Below are positions 34,096 through 41,969 of a stretch of DNA of 64,000 bases, piece by piece; positions within the stretch are counted from its first letter, which is position 1; each line of letters opens with the position of its first letter. The stretch lies in assembly GCA_963838375.1 (NCBI GenBank), contig CAWIQY010000021.1, forward strand, positions 434,001 to 498,000, written 5' to 3'. A program made the translations under genes and the position numbers. This DNA is from DVED01 sp963838375 (GTDB lineage Bacteria; Cyanobacteriota; Cyanobacteriia; Cyanobacteriales; Geitlerinemataceae). The notes under the pieces were generated by a model. That model ran no database searches. It worked only from the letters and a program-made list of their open reading frames with translations, and was not told where the DNA came from.

Positions 34096-34878
34096 ATGCC
34101 TGAACCTATTAAAGAGAATATCAAAGACCAAATCTCTGCCGACCTTCAGAAAATCAAAGAGGAAGGCAGTTCTAGAACGGATAAAATTCGGCAAATTGTC
34201 CGTTCTGCGGTTTCCGAAGCAGTTTCTGAAGTAAAGGAAGGTTCGGTCGAAATTCGGACAGTTGTTAAAGATGCAGTTTCAGCCGTTCTGGATAGCTTCC
34301 AGGGTAAAAGCAACGCCGTTAAAGAAGATGTGACAGCCTCTATTGAAGGTGCGATCGAAGCCATTGGTGCATCCAAGCGGGAAGCGATCGCCGAAACTCG
34401 CTCTCAAGTCAAACAACTTGAAGAACGACTCGAGAGCGAAGAGCAAGAACTTCAAGTTCAAGTTGATGAAGTTTTGTCGGATCTTCAGGAAACAGCCGCC
34501 GAGAAATCGAGCGATTTGAAAGCCACTCTAGAATCGGCGATCGATGCCATTCAAGATAGCGAGGAAGCCGCGCTGATGAGAAAGCGTTACGCTCAACTCA
34601 AAGCAAAATTAGCGGTTCTGCAAGCCGATTTGAGCCTTCGTTTTGGCGATCGATACGATGAAGTTAAAGATCGTTTAGATGAAGCAAAAACTTGGTACGA
34701 TCGCACCCGCGATCGAGCAGAACTAGAAACCGGGAATCACCCCGTTGAAAAAAAACAAGAAAAATTTGAATCACAGTTAGGGGAAGTTGGAGCGGCAATC
34801 GGTCGAAAAGAGAGACAAGTTCGCCATCTAGTTCGCGAATTGTGGCATTCCTTAACCGATCTTTTTGACGGTAAATAA
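34096..34878 (+). CDS. Apolipoprotein/LEA-like coiled-coil protein
   Basis: 260 residues almost wholly made of amphipathic helix rich in Glu, Lys, Ala, Ser and Gln, with no hydrophobic span. Short repeating units such as IKEEGSSRTDKIRQIVRSAV, SEAVSEVKEGSV and KSSDLKATLESAIDAIQDSE suggest 11-residue-type periodicity like that of apolipoproteins and LEA proteins, which coat membranes. It lies in the same-strand run with Pmp3 and holin-like genes, pointing to membrane protection under stress (inference). Database searches often return misleading kinase or chemotaxis hits for such sequences. Confidence 0.6.
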   Translation: MPEPIKENIKDQISADLQKIKEEGSSRTDKIRQIVRSAVSEAVSEVKEGSVEIRTVVKDAVSAVLDSFQGKSNAVKEDVTASIEGAIEAIGASKREAIAETRSQVKQLEERLESEEQELQVQVDEVLSDLQETAAEKSSDLKATLESAIDAIQDSEEAALMRKRYAQLKAKLAVLQADLSLRFGDRYDEVKDRLDEAKTWYDRTRDRAELETGNHPVEKKQEKFESQLGEVGAAIGRKERQVRHLVRELWHSLTDLFDGK

Positions 34879-34918
34879 TCCTCTATCTGGCTGTCCTTTA
34901 TTATATTAAAGAAAAACA

Positions 34919-35320
34919 ATGAACAACACAATTAGTATTGCATTGACCTGGCTTGCCACCGCACTGAGCCTATTAGTTGTCGATCTCATCGTCCCCGGCG
35001 TTAGCCTGAACACCTTTTCTGCGGCTTTAATTGCAGCCGTTGCAGTGGGATTAGTCAACTCCTTTGTCAAGCCAATTATTTCTATCCTATCTTTACCGCT
35101 CAATATTTTGAGCTTGGGACTTTTTTCTCTCGTTGTCAACGGAATTTGTTTCTGGCTGGCTGCCAGCTTTGTGCCCGGCTTTGCTGTCAATGGAATCTTA
35201 GCGTTTATCTTTGGACCGATTATCCTGTCTGCCGTCAATGCATTCTTAGGTAATTATTTAACCCAAAGAACGATAGATCTGAATTTGGCGGGAAACTCGA
35301 CCAAAGCGATTGGCGAATAA
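34919..35320 (+). CDS. Phage holin family IV-like (DUF360) membrane protein
   Basis: 133 residues with four spans and the family wording ALIAAVAVGLVNSFVKPIIS, LPLNILSLGLFSLVVNGICF and WLAASFVPGFAVNGILAFIF. The NSFVKPI motif is the hallmark of PF04020, called mycobacterial four-span phage holin superfamily IV. No other phage gene is near, so lysis is unlikely; the protein is probably a chromosomal membrane factor. It ends the four-gene run and is followed by a terminator-like hairpin at 35371. Confidence 0.88.
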   Translation: MNNTISIALTWLATALSLLVVDLIVPGVSLNTFSAALIAAVAVGLVNSFVKPIISILSLPLNILSLGLFSLVVNGICFWLAASFVPGFAVNGILAFIFGPIILSAVNAFLGNYLTQRTIDLNLAGNSTKAIGE

Positions 35321-35370
35321 TATTTCGATCGACTGCACGACCCTTAAAATCCACGAGCCTTAAAATACAG

Positions 35371-35407
35371 AAAAAGCGGGTAAGTCGAACAGACTCATCC
35401 GCTTTTT
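35371..35407. terminator. Bidirectional terminator between the holin-like gene and feoA
   Basis: AAAAAGCGG at 35371-35379 pairs with CCGCTTTTT at 35399-35407, extended inside by GTAAGTC/GACTCAT partial pairing. The stem ends in T-runs on either strand. It sits between converging genes and fits a shared terminator. Confidence 0.75.
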
Positions 35408-35560
35408 GCTGGTAAAAATACATCATAAACCACTGTAATCTAACGTCAGTCGGGATTAAGTAGCAGGTAGCTAGCTACAAATCCCCCATTATCTCCCTAA
35501 GAAAAGCGGAGTTCAGCCTAAAGCTGACCAACTTATTACTGGCGATCGATCGAACAGCCA

Positions 35561-35776
35561 TTACTCCACCAAAATACTTTCAGCGGTTTCTCGATCGATC
35601 GCCGTTCGGGTGTATCCAATTTTGATAATATAAGACGGAAAACGTTGTTCCAAAATCAATTCGATTCCCGGCAAAATCCCCAAGGCTATGAGTTTTCGCT
35701 GTATCGATTCATCCGGAGTTTTAAAACCAACAATCGTTTTACATTCGCCGATGGCGATCGTAGAGAGAGAATTCAT
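35561..35776 (-). CDS. feoA: Ferrous iron transport protein A
   Basis: A 71-residue SH3-like protein starting MNSLSTIAIGECKTIVGFKT, with the conserved RKLIALGILPGIELILEQRF and the end AIDRETAESILVE. FeoA aids the FeoB ferrous iron channel. It is the last gene of feoB(G)-feoB(TM)-feoA on the minus strand and starts one base after the membrane part of FeoB, so translation is probably coupled. Confidence 0.93.
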   Translation of the reverse strand: MNSLSTIAIGECKTIVGFKTPDESIQRKLIALGILPGIELILEQRFPSYIIKIGYTRTAIDRETAESILVE

Positions 35777-35777
35777 C

Positions 35778-37241
35778 TTAAAAATTTACTCCAAAAGTAG
35801 TCAATCCGAGATTAACGAGATATCCCATCAGGAACGCAAAGGGAAAAATGAACACGATCGTGGCGATCGCCGTTTGGAGTCCCCGTTCTTTAATTATCAT
35901 TTGAAGTTGAGCAATACAAGGCAGAAATAGCGTTAAGACGATCGCCGCAACCACCAATTGATTTCCCGTGAGTAAATTTTCTTGTTGGAGATCGAACAAT
36001 CCCGCCGCACCGTAATCCCGTCGGAAAAAGCCATACAGAAAAATCGGTGCGGTTTCTTTCGGCATACCCAAGGCGAGTGCCAACGGTTCAATTCCCCGAA
36101 TCACCCAATCGAACAACCCCGTCAACCGACCGAACCAAATAAACACCGATGCCCAAATAAACAGCGGTAAAACTTCCCAAAAATACCATTTCACTCGCAC
36201 CCATGTTTTGGCAAGGACATTACGAATTTTCGGCTTTCTCAGTGGGGGAATTTCCATATAAAATCCGCCAGACGAACCGGGCAAAAACTTGGCAGTAAGA
36301 TAGCCAATCCCCAGAAAAATAGCTGCAATAAAACCCCCCCAAAACATCAAAGCAGCGGGTTTCTGTGCCAGCAACCCCAAAATCACTCCCCACTGTGCTG
36401 CACAGGGAACCGCTAAAGAGAGCAAAAACGTGGCAATAATACGTTCGCGTTTCGTTTCCAAAGTCCGGGTGACGATCGTTGCCATGGTATCGCATCCCAA
36501 CCCCAAAACCATAGGAATTACGGCACGTCCGGAAAGACCCATCCACTTAAACAGACGATCGAGCATTAACGACAATCGGGGCAAATACCCGCTATCTTCC
36601 AACAGGGAAAACATCAGAAAATACGTCGCCACCACCGGTAAAACAATCGCCGCCGCATAGCGAATTCCCAGAGTAATAATGCCGTATTCATTGCCAATCA
36701 AATTTTGAATCGGTTCCCAGGGAATAAATTGGGCAACCAGGCGATCGACGATCGGGTTAATTTGCCCTTCAAAAAATCCTTCAATTCGATCGACCAGTTC
36801 CCCCGCCCCAAATTCACCGACAAATTTATAAACCCCCAGATACAAAATCACCATTAAAATGGGAAATCCGGTAATCGGATTCACCGCGATTTTGTGTAAG
36901 GTTTCTGCCCAGGGTGTTTGACTGGATTCGGGTCGATGCAATATTGCGCGTTCTAGAGTGATCGCCTGTTGGTGGCGCACGCGAGCAATTTCTAATCCCA
37001 GGGGTTTTTTGAGCTGATTTTGGGCGACGGTTAAGACAACTTCGACTTGGCGATATCGATCGTCATCCTGTTGCAAGCGCTGCCAGAACACGGGATCTTT
37101 TTGCAGCAGTAAAAGTGCCAAACTCCGATGGGAAAGGGTATAATCCCCAAAGGGATGGTGTTCTCCGAGATCGTGCAACCAGGACTCCAATTGCGCGATC
37201 GCCGCTTCGATGGGTTCGGGATAAATCACCGGACTGAGCAT
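35778..37241 (-). CDS. feoB: FeoB membrane domain as a separate protein
   Basis: About 487 residues with the FeoB channel: GFPILMVILYLGVYKFVGEF, the Gate regions GLGCDTMATIVTRTLETKRE and IFLYGFFRRDYGAAGL, where Cys and Asp line the iron path, and further spans to the C-terminus. The GTPase domain that normally begins the same polypeptide is encoded by a separate upstream gene, 30 bases away. ATG 37241 has its own GGAGAG ribosome site seven bases upstream, so the split looks real and not a frameshift. A helical linker (GEHHPFGDYTLSHRSLALLL) replaces part of the usual GDI-like domain. Confidence 0.88.
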   Translation of the reverse strand: MLSPVIYPEPIEAAIAQLESWLHDLGEHHPFGDYTLSHRSLALLLLQKDPVFWQRLQQDDDRYRQVEVVLTVAQNQLKKPLGLEIARVRHQQAITLERAILHRPESSQTPWAETLHKIAVNPITGFPILMVILYLGVYKFVGEFGAGELVDRIEGFFEGQINPIVDRLVAQFIPWEPIQNLIGNEYGIITLGIRYAAAIVLPVVATYFLMFSLLEDSGYLPRLSLMLDRLFKWMGLSGRAVIPMVLGLGCDTMATIVTRTLETKRERIIATFLLSLAVPCAAQWGVILGLLAQKPAALMFWGGFIAAIFLGIGYLTAKFLPGSSGGFYMEIPPLRKPKIRNVLAKTWVRVKWYFWEVLPLFIWASVFIWFGRLTGLFDWVIRGIEPLALALGMPKETAPIFLYGFFRRDYGAAGLFDLQQENLLTGNQLVVAAIVLTLFLPCIAQLQMIIKERGLQTAIATIVFIFPFAFLMGYLVNLGLTTFGVNF

Positions 37242-37271
37242 CAATTTCTCTCCAATTCACTAATCATCCAA

Positions 37272-37886
37272 TCAAACAGCGATCGCCTCCGACGGCACTG
37301 GCACACATTGCCCGATCGCCCGTCGCAGCTCTTCTACACCTTGATTCAATGCCGCTGCCATGGGCATCACCTTAATCCCTAACTCCTCGCTCAAGACTTC
37401 TACATTCACCGCTAATCCCAAGCGGCGCGCTTCGTCCATCATGTTAATTGCCAAAATCACTGGAAGTCCCGCTTCGAGTAATTGGAAAGTCATCGGTAGC
37501 ATCCGCCCGATATTTTTTGCATCCACAACGTGAATCACCGATACCAAAGGCTCCGATAGCAGTAAATCTCGCGCTACTCTCTCTTCTTCGCTCACGGGCA
37601 TCAGGGAATACATTCCCGGTGTATCGATAACGGTTAAGATGCGATCGCCAATGCGCGCCACTCCCCGACTGACTTCAACCGTGGTTCCCGGATAGTTGGA
37701 AACTGTGACGTAAACGCCGGTTAACGCATTGAACAGGACGCTCTTACCCACATTGGGCATTCCCACCAAGGCAATTCGATCCCCGCTCGACTCCATCTGC
37801 GATGCCGTGGGTGTGGGGCGCCATCGCTGCCACCAAGGGCTTGAGTTGTTGGGCGAGTTGCAGTTGTGACAATTATGACAATCCAT
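37272..37886 (-). CDS. feoB: FeoB GTPase domain as a separate protein, Cys-rich N-terminus
   Basis: 204 residues with the FeoB G motifs: GMPNVGKSVLFNALTG (G1), SNYPGTTVEVSRG (G2), VIDTPGMYSLMP (G3) and NMMDEARRL (G4). It ends just after the G5 region (MAAALNQGVEEL). The first residues MDCHNCHNCNS carry three cysteines and two histidines in C-x2-C-x2-C spacing, a possible metal site not usual in FeoB. The membrane part follows as its own gene. Together they should form one iron(II) transporter. Confidence 0.87.
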   Translation of the reverse strand: MDCHNCHNCNSPNNSSPWWQRWRPTPTASQMESSGDRIALVGMPNVGKSVLFNALTGVYVTVSNYPGTTVEVSRGVARIGDRILTVIDTPGMYSLMPVSEEERVARDLLLSEPLVSVIHVVDAKNIGRMLPMTFQLLEAGLPVILAINMMDEARRLGLAVNVEVLSEELGIKVMPMAAALNQGVEELRRAIGQCVPVPSEAIAV

Positions 37887-38283
37887 TTAAATATACCCCG
37901 AATAACGCGAACCATTTATTGAGGCGATCGTCCTGGAGTTCGCTCGAGCATATTAATAATATCTATTACTAATACGCTCGATCGGATGTTTGCTCCCATC
38001 GTCTTCCGCGCGATCGCTCAAAGAAGCCAAAATTCATAATCTCTAAGATGCGATCGACCTCTCCATATGACTTATAGCAAATACGGGGAATCACCTTCCC
38101 TCGAGATTCAGGAGCGATCGACCCCCGAGCGAACCCCAGAGAACTCTAATCTTAAAGACAGATCTGCATCATATTAATAGGAATTATTTTAAATAATATC
38201 CGAAATGAGTGAATCCCGAAGAGAGCTTAAGAATTATTTAATGCACATAAAACTCAATAATCAAACTCAATAAGCAAAAAAAA
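37887..38283. promoter_or_regulatory. Upstream region of the feo operon
   Basis: About 400 bases between feoB and the IS607 element. An AT-rich, partly symmetric segment TATTAATAATATCTATTACT at 37951-37970 is a possible site for a Fur-type iron repressor or the -10 region of the feo promoter; the match to a Fur box is only loose. A second such stretch (ATATTAATAGGAATTATTTT) lies at about 38172-38191. No protein or RNA gene is seen. Confidence 0.35.
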
Positions 38284-38306
38284 GTAGGGTTGGGTAGCTG
38301 TAACTC

Positions 38307-38352
38307 ATTATCTCATCACCTCTTGTCATTTCTTCCTGAGTGATGAGATAAT
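38307..38352. promoter_or_regulatory. Inverted repeat upstream of IS607 tnpA
   Basis: ATTATCTCATCAC at 38307-38319 pairs with GTGATGAGATAAT at 38340-38352, a perfect 13-bp stem around a 20-base spacer. It lies just before tnpA near the left end of the element. It could be the binding site of the MerR-like domain of TnpA for recombination or self-regulation. Confidence 0.55.
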
Positions 38353-38400
38353 AGAGTGAATACTGTATCAGTAAACGATATGGAAACACCGGAAGTGACA

Positions 38401-39018
38401 ATGAGCATAGGAGACGCGGCTAAAGAGCTAGGTGTCTCAGTAATCACACTAAGAAGGTGGTCGGACTCCGGAAAAATCCGTTCGGAGCGCTCACCTTCAG
38501 GGCAGAGAAGATTTTTTCTAGCCGATATTAAGCGCATTACACCAAGAAAGCTTGGGACTCTAGATGAGCGCATCACAATCAACTATGCGCGTGTCTCAAG
38601 CCATGACCAAAAGCAAGACCTCATAAGACAGGCACAAGTTTTAGAAGCCTTTAGCGCTGCCAATGGCTGGCAATACGAGACGATTCAAGACCTTGGTAGT
38701 GGACTGAATTATCAGAAAAAAGGATTACAGAAACTGCTCAAACGTATCATGCAGGGTGATGTGGGTCGATTAGTCCTGACTCACAAAGACCGCCTTCTTA
38801 GATTCGGTTCTGAGCTTGTCTTTGCAATGTGTGAAGAGTTTGAGACCGAGGTAGTAATCATCAACAAATCAACTGAGGAATTAAGCTTTGAACAAGAGCT
38901 GGTGACAGACATGATTGAACTAATCACTGTATTTTCGGCTCGTCTTTATGGCTCACGTTCCAGAAAAAACAAGAAATTGATTGACGGTATGACGCAAGCC
39001 GTAAAGGATGTGTCCTGA
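38401..39018 (+). CDS. tnpA: IS607 serine recombinase TnpA
   Basis: About 205 residues. An N-terminal MerR-type helix-turn-helix (MSIGDAAKELGVSVITLRRW, then SGKIRSERSPSGQRRF) is followed by a serine-recombinase domain with INYARVSSHDQKQDLIRQAQ; the Ser in YARVSS is the expected nucleophile. LTHKDRLLRFG and the helix FSARLYGSRSRKNKKL complete the fold. I chose ATG 38401 because GGAAG sits six bases upstream; the frame is open from a GTG at 38356. The stop overlaps the tnpB start (TGATG). Confidence 0.92.
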   Translation: MSIGDAAKELGVSVITLRRWSDSGKIRSERSPSGQRRFFLADIKRITPRKLGTLDERITINYARVSSHDQKQDLIRQAQVLEAFSAANGWQYETIQDLGSGLNYQKKGLQKLLKRIMQGDVGRLVLTHKDRLLRFGSELVFAMCEEFETEVVIINKSTEELSFEQELVTDMIELITVFSARLYGSRSRKNKKLIDGMTQAVKDVS

Positions 39019-40106
39019 TGTGGCTGGGATTCAAAACAGAGCTAAAACTCAACAATCATCAAAAGACGCAATTAGCAAAGCATTGTGGTGTGGCTCGTCA
39101 CGCTTGGAACTGGGGACTAGGACTCACTAAGCAGATTCTTGACCAGAATCGAGAGAATCCAGAAGAGAAAATCAAATTTCCGACTGCCGTTGACCTCCAC
39201 AAATGGTTGGTTGCAATGGTCAAGCCTGAATACCCCTGGTACTACGAGGTCAGTAAATGCGCTCCTCAGTATGCTTTAAGACAGTTATCAGAAGCTTGGA
39301 AGCAAGCATTCAAGAAAACCCAGAAACCACCAAGGTTTAAAAAGAAAGGACGCGCTGATAGCTTTACAGTAGATGGCGCTCTCAAGGTTGACCATTTTTG
39401 GGTTAAAGTTCCTGTAATTGGTTGGCTAAAAACTTACGAGCGTTTACCAGTTGACCAGAAGCCTAAATCATTCACTATTAGTCACACGGCTGACAGATGG
39501 TTTGTAAGTTGGAAAATTGAGGTTGAACCAAGCAATGAGTATAAAACTGTTGCCTTCGTAGGTGTTGACCTTGGCATAAAAATGTTAGCCACGCTATCAA
39601 CAGGTGAGGTGTTTAAAGGTGCTAATAGCTCCCGCAAGTATGAGAAAAAGCTCTCTCGGTTGCAATGGCTTAACCGCCATAAGATTAGAGGTTCTAGCAA
39701 CTGGAAAAAAGCTCAAATCAGGATAGCTAGGCTACACCGGAAGATAACCAACATTCGCAAAGATACACTGCACAAGCTGACATCCTATCTAGCCAAAAAC
39801 CACAGCAAGATAGGTATTGAAGACTTAAACGTGTCCGGGATGATGGCTAATCACAAATTAGCGAAAGCTATTGCAGATATGGGATTCTACGAGTTCCGTA
39901 GACAGCTTGAGTACAAGTGTGAGCTATATGGTTCTGAATTGGTCGTAGTTGACCGATGGTTCCCTAGCAGCAAAACTTGCTCAAACTGTGACACAAAAAA
40001 AGAAACACTCAGCTTGAGTGAGCGAGTGTTTAAGTGTGATTGCTGTGGTCTTGAAATCGACCGTGACTTGAACGCTTCCATTAATTTGGAAAAAGCCGTC
40101 AGTTAG
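39018..40106 (+). CDS. tnpB: IS607-type TnpB RNA-guided nuclease
   Basis: 362 residues, compact for TnpB. RuvC residues are visible in FVGVDLGIKMLATLSTG (Asp), IGIEDLNVSGMMANHKL (Glu) and EIDRDLNASINLEKAVS (Asp), and a zinc ribbon in CSNCDTK...CDCCGLEID. WFPSSKTC before the ribbon is diagnostic. It differs from the TnpB at 29846, which belongs to the IS200/605 type, so the window holds two distinct TnpB lineages. All catalytic residues are present, so it should be active together with its guide RNA. Confidence 0.92.
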   Translation: MWLGFKTELKLNNHQKTQLAKHCGVARHAWNWGLGLTKQILDQNRENPEEKIKFPTAVDLHKWLVAMVKPEYPWYYEVSKCAPQYALRQLSEAWKQAFKKTQKPPRFKKKGRADSFTVDGALKVDHFWVKVPVIGWLKTYERLPVDQKPKSFTISHTADRWFVSWKIEVEPSNEYKTVAFVGVDLGIKMLATLSTGEVFKGANSSRKYEKKLSRLQWLNRHKIRGSSNWKKAQIRIARLHRKITNIRKDTLHKLTSYLAKNHSKIGIEDLNVSGMMANHKLAKAIADMGFYEFRRQLEYKCELYGSELVVVDRWFPSSKTCSNCDTKKETLSLSERVFKCDCCGLEIDRDLNASINLEKAVS

Positions 40107-40215
40107 ACGGTGTTAGCCTGTGGACAGAGTGCTGCCGACAGTTCTGGAAGAAGCAGGAAGAAAGCATCAAAGCGTACAGCTATTTATAGTATTGAGTAGC
40201 TTTGAGTAGGTATTT
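40090..40215 (+). ncRNA. Candidate omega RNA of the IS607 element
   Basis: The region after tnpB (GTTAGACGGTGTTAGCCTGT onward, with GAAGAAGCAGGAAG and the small hairpin AGCTATTTATAGTATTGAGT) has the position and G/A-rich look of TnpB guide-RNA scaffolds, which end at the right border of the element. Limits are approximate. Confidence 0.4.
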
Positions 40216-40255
40216 TGTAACGGAAGGCAACCCTGCCAACCCTACAGATTAATGA

Positions 40256-40292
40256 GACGATCGTCTACCCGACTCGGTAACTCGATCGTCCC
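40256..40292. terminator. Possible hairpin after petH
   Basis: GAGACGATCG and CGATCGTCCC on either side of a short loop form an inverted repeat 16 bases beyond the petH stop (minus strand). Both arms contain the HIP1-like core CGATCG, which makes chance pairing more likely. No T-run follows. Confidence 0.3.
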
Positions 40293-40307
40293 AAAGCTTA
40301 CGTGACG

Positions 40308-41516
40308 TTAGTACGTTTCCACGTGCCAACGATGTTCCTTCTTCATCTGCTTCTGGTACTCGCTCCAATCGACACCATGCTTGGAAGAAGCCGCGGACAT
40401 TCCTTCATCAATACCGCCTTCCATACCTCTCAAACCGCAGATGTAAACGTGGGTGTTCGGCTTTTGCACCAACTCCCAAACTGCATCGGCATTCTCTTTA
40501 ATCCGATCTTGCAGGTACATCCGACCCCCTTGAGGATTTTGCTGTTCGCGGCTGATGGCATAAGTCAGACGGAAGTTATCTGGGTATTTCTCTTGCAACT
40601 CTTCCAGCTCTTCTTTGTACAAGATGTTCGGAGTCTTGGGAATCCCGAAGAACAACCAAGCTAATCCCTTAAATTGATAGTCGGGATTAGCTTGACGCTC
40701 CTTGTCTTTAAACATCCGCCACAAGTAGGCTCGGAAAGGGGCAATTCCCGTCCCTGTTCCCATCATGATGATAGTGGCATCCTCATCATCGGGCAGCAAC
40801 ATTTCTTTACCAACGGGTCCGGTGATCGTTACGTCGTCGCCAACGTTGAGATCGCACTGATACTTAGAGCAGACCCCAAATACCGTTTCCCCAGTTTCGG
40901 GATGTTTGTACTCCAGTTCTCGAACGCACAGCGAGACGGTTTTGTCGTCTACATCGTCCCCATGGCGAGTCGATGCGATCGAATAGAGACGTAGTTTATG
41001 GGGTTTACCCTTATCGTCAGTTCCGGGAGGGATAATACCGATACTTTGTCCTTCGACGTAGCGAAGATCTCCGCCGGAGATATCGTACTTCAGGTGACGA
41101 ACCCTGCCGATACCGCCCTCAGCTACTAATTCCTCGTTACTCAGACATTTGCCCACATAGGGGGTTTTCGGACGGTAGATGTTAACGGGAACGTCTGCGC
41201 CCGGTTTGGCTTTGGCTTGAGTCATAGGTTTGCTCGCTTCTGTGGATTTCGATCCATTGTCTGAAGAAGCTTGGGGAGTCCCGCTCTCGCCATCTAGAGG
41301 TCGAATACTGACAATTCTGCCACCCATACGGGTGATGCGCTTCATTTCTTCATTCATGCGATTGTACGGCACGGTGAAGCAAGTGTTGCCGCTGCGACGA
41401 ATGGGGAAACTCGTGCCGTCAGTTTCTGAACTCTGACGCAGACCTTCCACTTCGTACACGAACAGACGATTACCAGAAGTAGTGCTAGTCGCACCCGCAG
41501 CGCTGGGATTGTACAT
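40308..41516 (-). CDS. petH: Ferredoxin-NADP+ reductase with CpcD-like linker domain
   Basis: 402 residues. Residues 1-58 (RLFVYEVEGLRQ, TVPYNRMNEEMKRITRMGGR) are a CpcD-like domain that attaches the enzyme to phycobilisomes; a Ser/Lys/Ala-rich hinge follows. The catalytic part has the FAD motif RLYSIAST, SLCVRELEY, the NADP motif GTGTGIAPFRAYLWRM and the C-terminal WHVETY with the stacking tyrosine. It is the last electron-transfer step of photosynthesis, making NADPH. It is typical of the large cyanobacterial form; an internal start can give the short form. Confidence 0.97.
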   Translation of the reverse strand: MYNPSAAGATSTTSGNRLFVYEVEGLRQSSETDGTSFPIRRSGNTCFTVPYNRMNEEMKRITRMGGRIVSIRPLDGESGTPQASSDNGSKSTEASKPMTQAKAKPGADVPVNIYRPKTPYVGKCLSNEELVAEGGIGRVRHLKYDISGGDLRYVEGQSIGIIPPGTDDKGKPHKLRLYSIASTRHGDDVDDKTVSLCVRELEYKHPETGETVFGVCSKYQCDLNVGDDVTITGPVGKEMLLPDDEDATIIMMGTGTGIAPFRAYLWRMFKDKERQANPDYQFKGLAWLFFGIPKTPNILYKEELEELQEKYPDNFRLTYAISREQQNPQGGRMYLQDRIKENADAVWELVQKPNTHVYICGLRGMEGGIDEGMSAASSKHGVDWSEYQKQMKKEHRWHVETY

Positions 41517-41969
41517 TGATTAACCTTCTCCACTCCTTATTTTTTGATACATCACGACTTGTCCTCGCTTTTGGGTAGACTTACAGCGCCACAAAGGCTT
41601 CAGTTGACCCAAGAAAACGCCTTGGTATCCGGATGACCCAGAAACCGCAGGGTTCGGGGACAGATTTGTGTTACCTATTATTGTGACAGCTATGGGGACT
41701 GTCGGCGCATGGGATCTCAGTCGCTTTTACTCAGTTGCGAGACCGAAGTCGAGGCAAAATCGAGTTGGCGATCGATTTTGGACTGGAGAGAAGAAACCAA
41801 TGTTGGGTCGGGATTAAGAGCGAGAGGGAAACACCCAAAGCAACTTCCGATATTGACTCTAGCCCGTGAAGAACGATCGAACTGTCAAGCTCGTAGCAGT
41901 TTTAAGTTTTTTTAAGATTCGGTTTTACAATAAGAGTACGATCGGTTGCTAAGTTTTTAACGTACTAGA
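41517..41969. other. Divergent intergenic region between petH and the NnrU-like gene
   Basis: A 453-base spacer expected to hold two divergent promoters, one for petH and one for the NnrU-like gene. GAGAAGG before petH is its ribosome site. No repeat, RNA gene or credible protein is seen; a 68-codon frame at 41709-41915 has no protein-like features. Confidence 0.4.

Larger units (their letters stand above)
38284..40245 (+). mobile_element. IS607-family element with serine recombinase TnpA and TnpB
   Basis: The element carries tnpA (38401-39018) and tnpB (39018-40106) overlapping by one base, the standard IS607 order. GTAGGGTTGG at 38284-38293 and its complement CCAACCCTAC at 40236-40245 flank the pair. 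IS607 elements usually lack terminal repeats, so these may be parts of a palindromic repeat at the insertion site; the true ends are not proven. It lies between the feo operon and petH. Confidence 0.75.

Noticed and set aside
34919..35320. Holin-like gene as part of a prophage
   Set aside because: No endolysin, structural, integrase or replication phage genes are nearby, and the family is common on bacterial chromosomes.
35778..37886. The feoB split as another frameshift
   Set aside because: The downstream gene has its own ATG with a well-spaced GGAGAG, and about 30 bases of non-coding sequence separate the parts.
41709..41915. A 68-codon frame upstream of the NnrU-like gene
   Set aside because: The composition is not protein-like, it has no ribosome site, and it lies in a region expected to carry divergent promoters.
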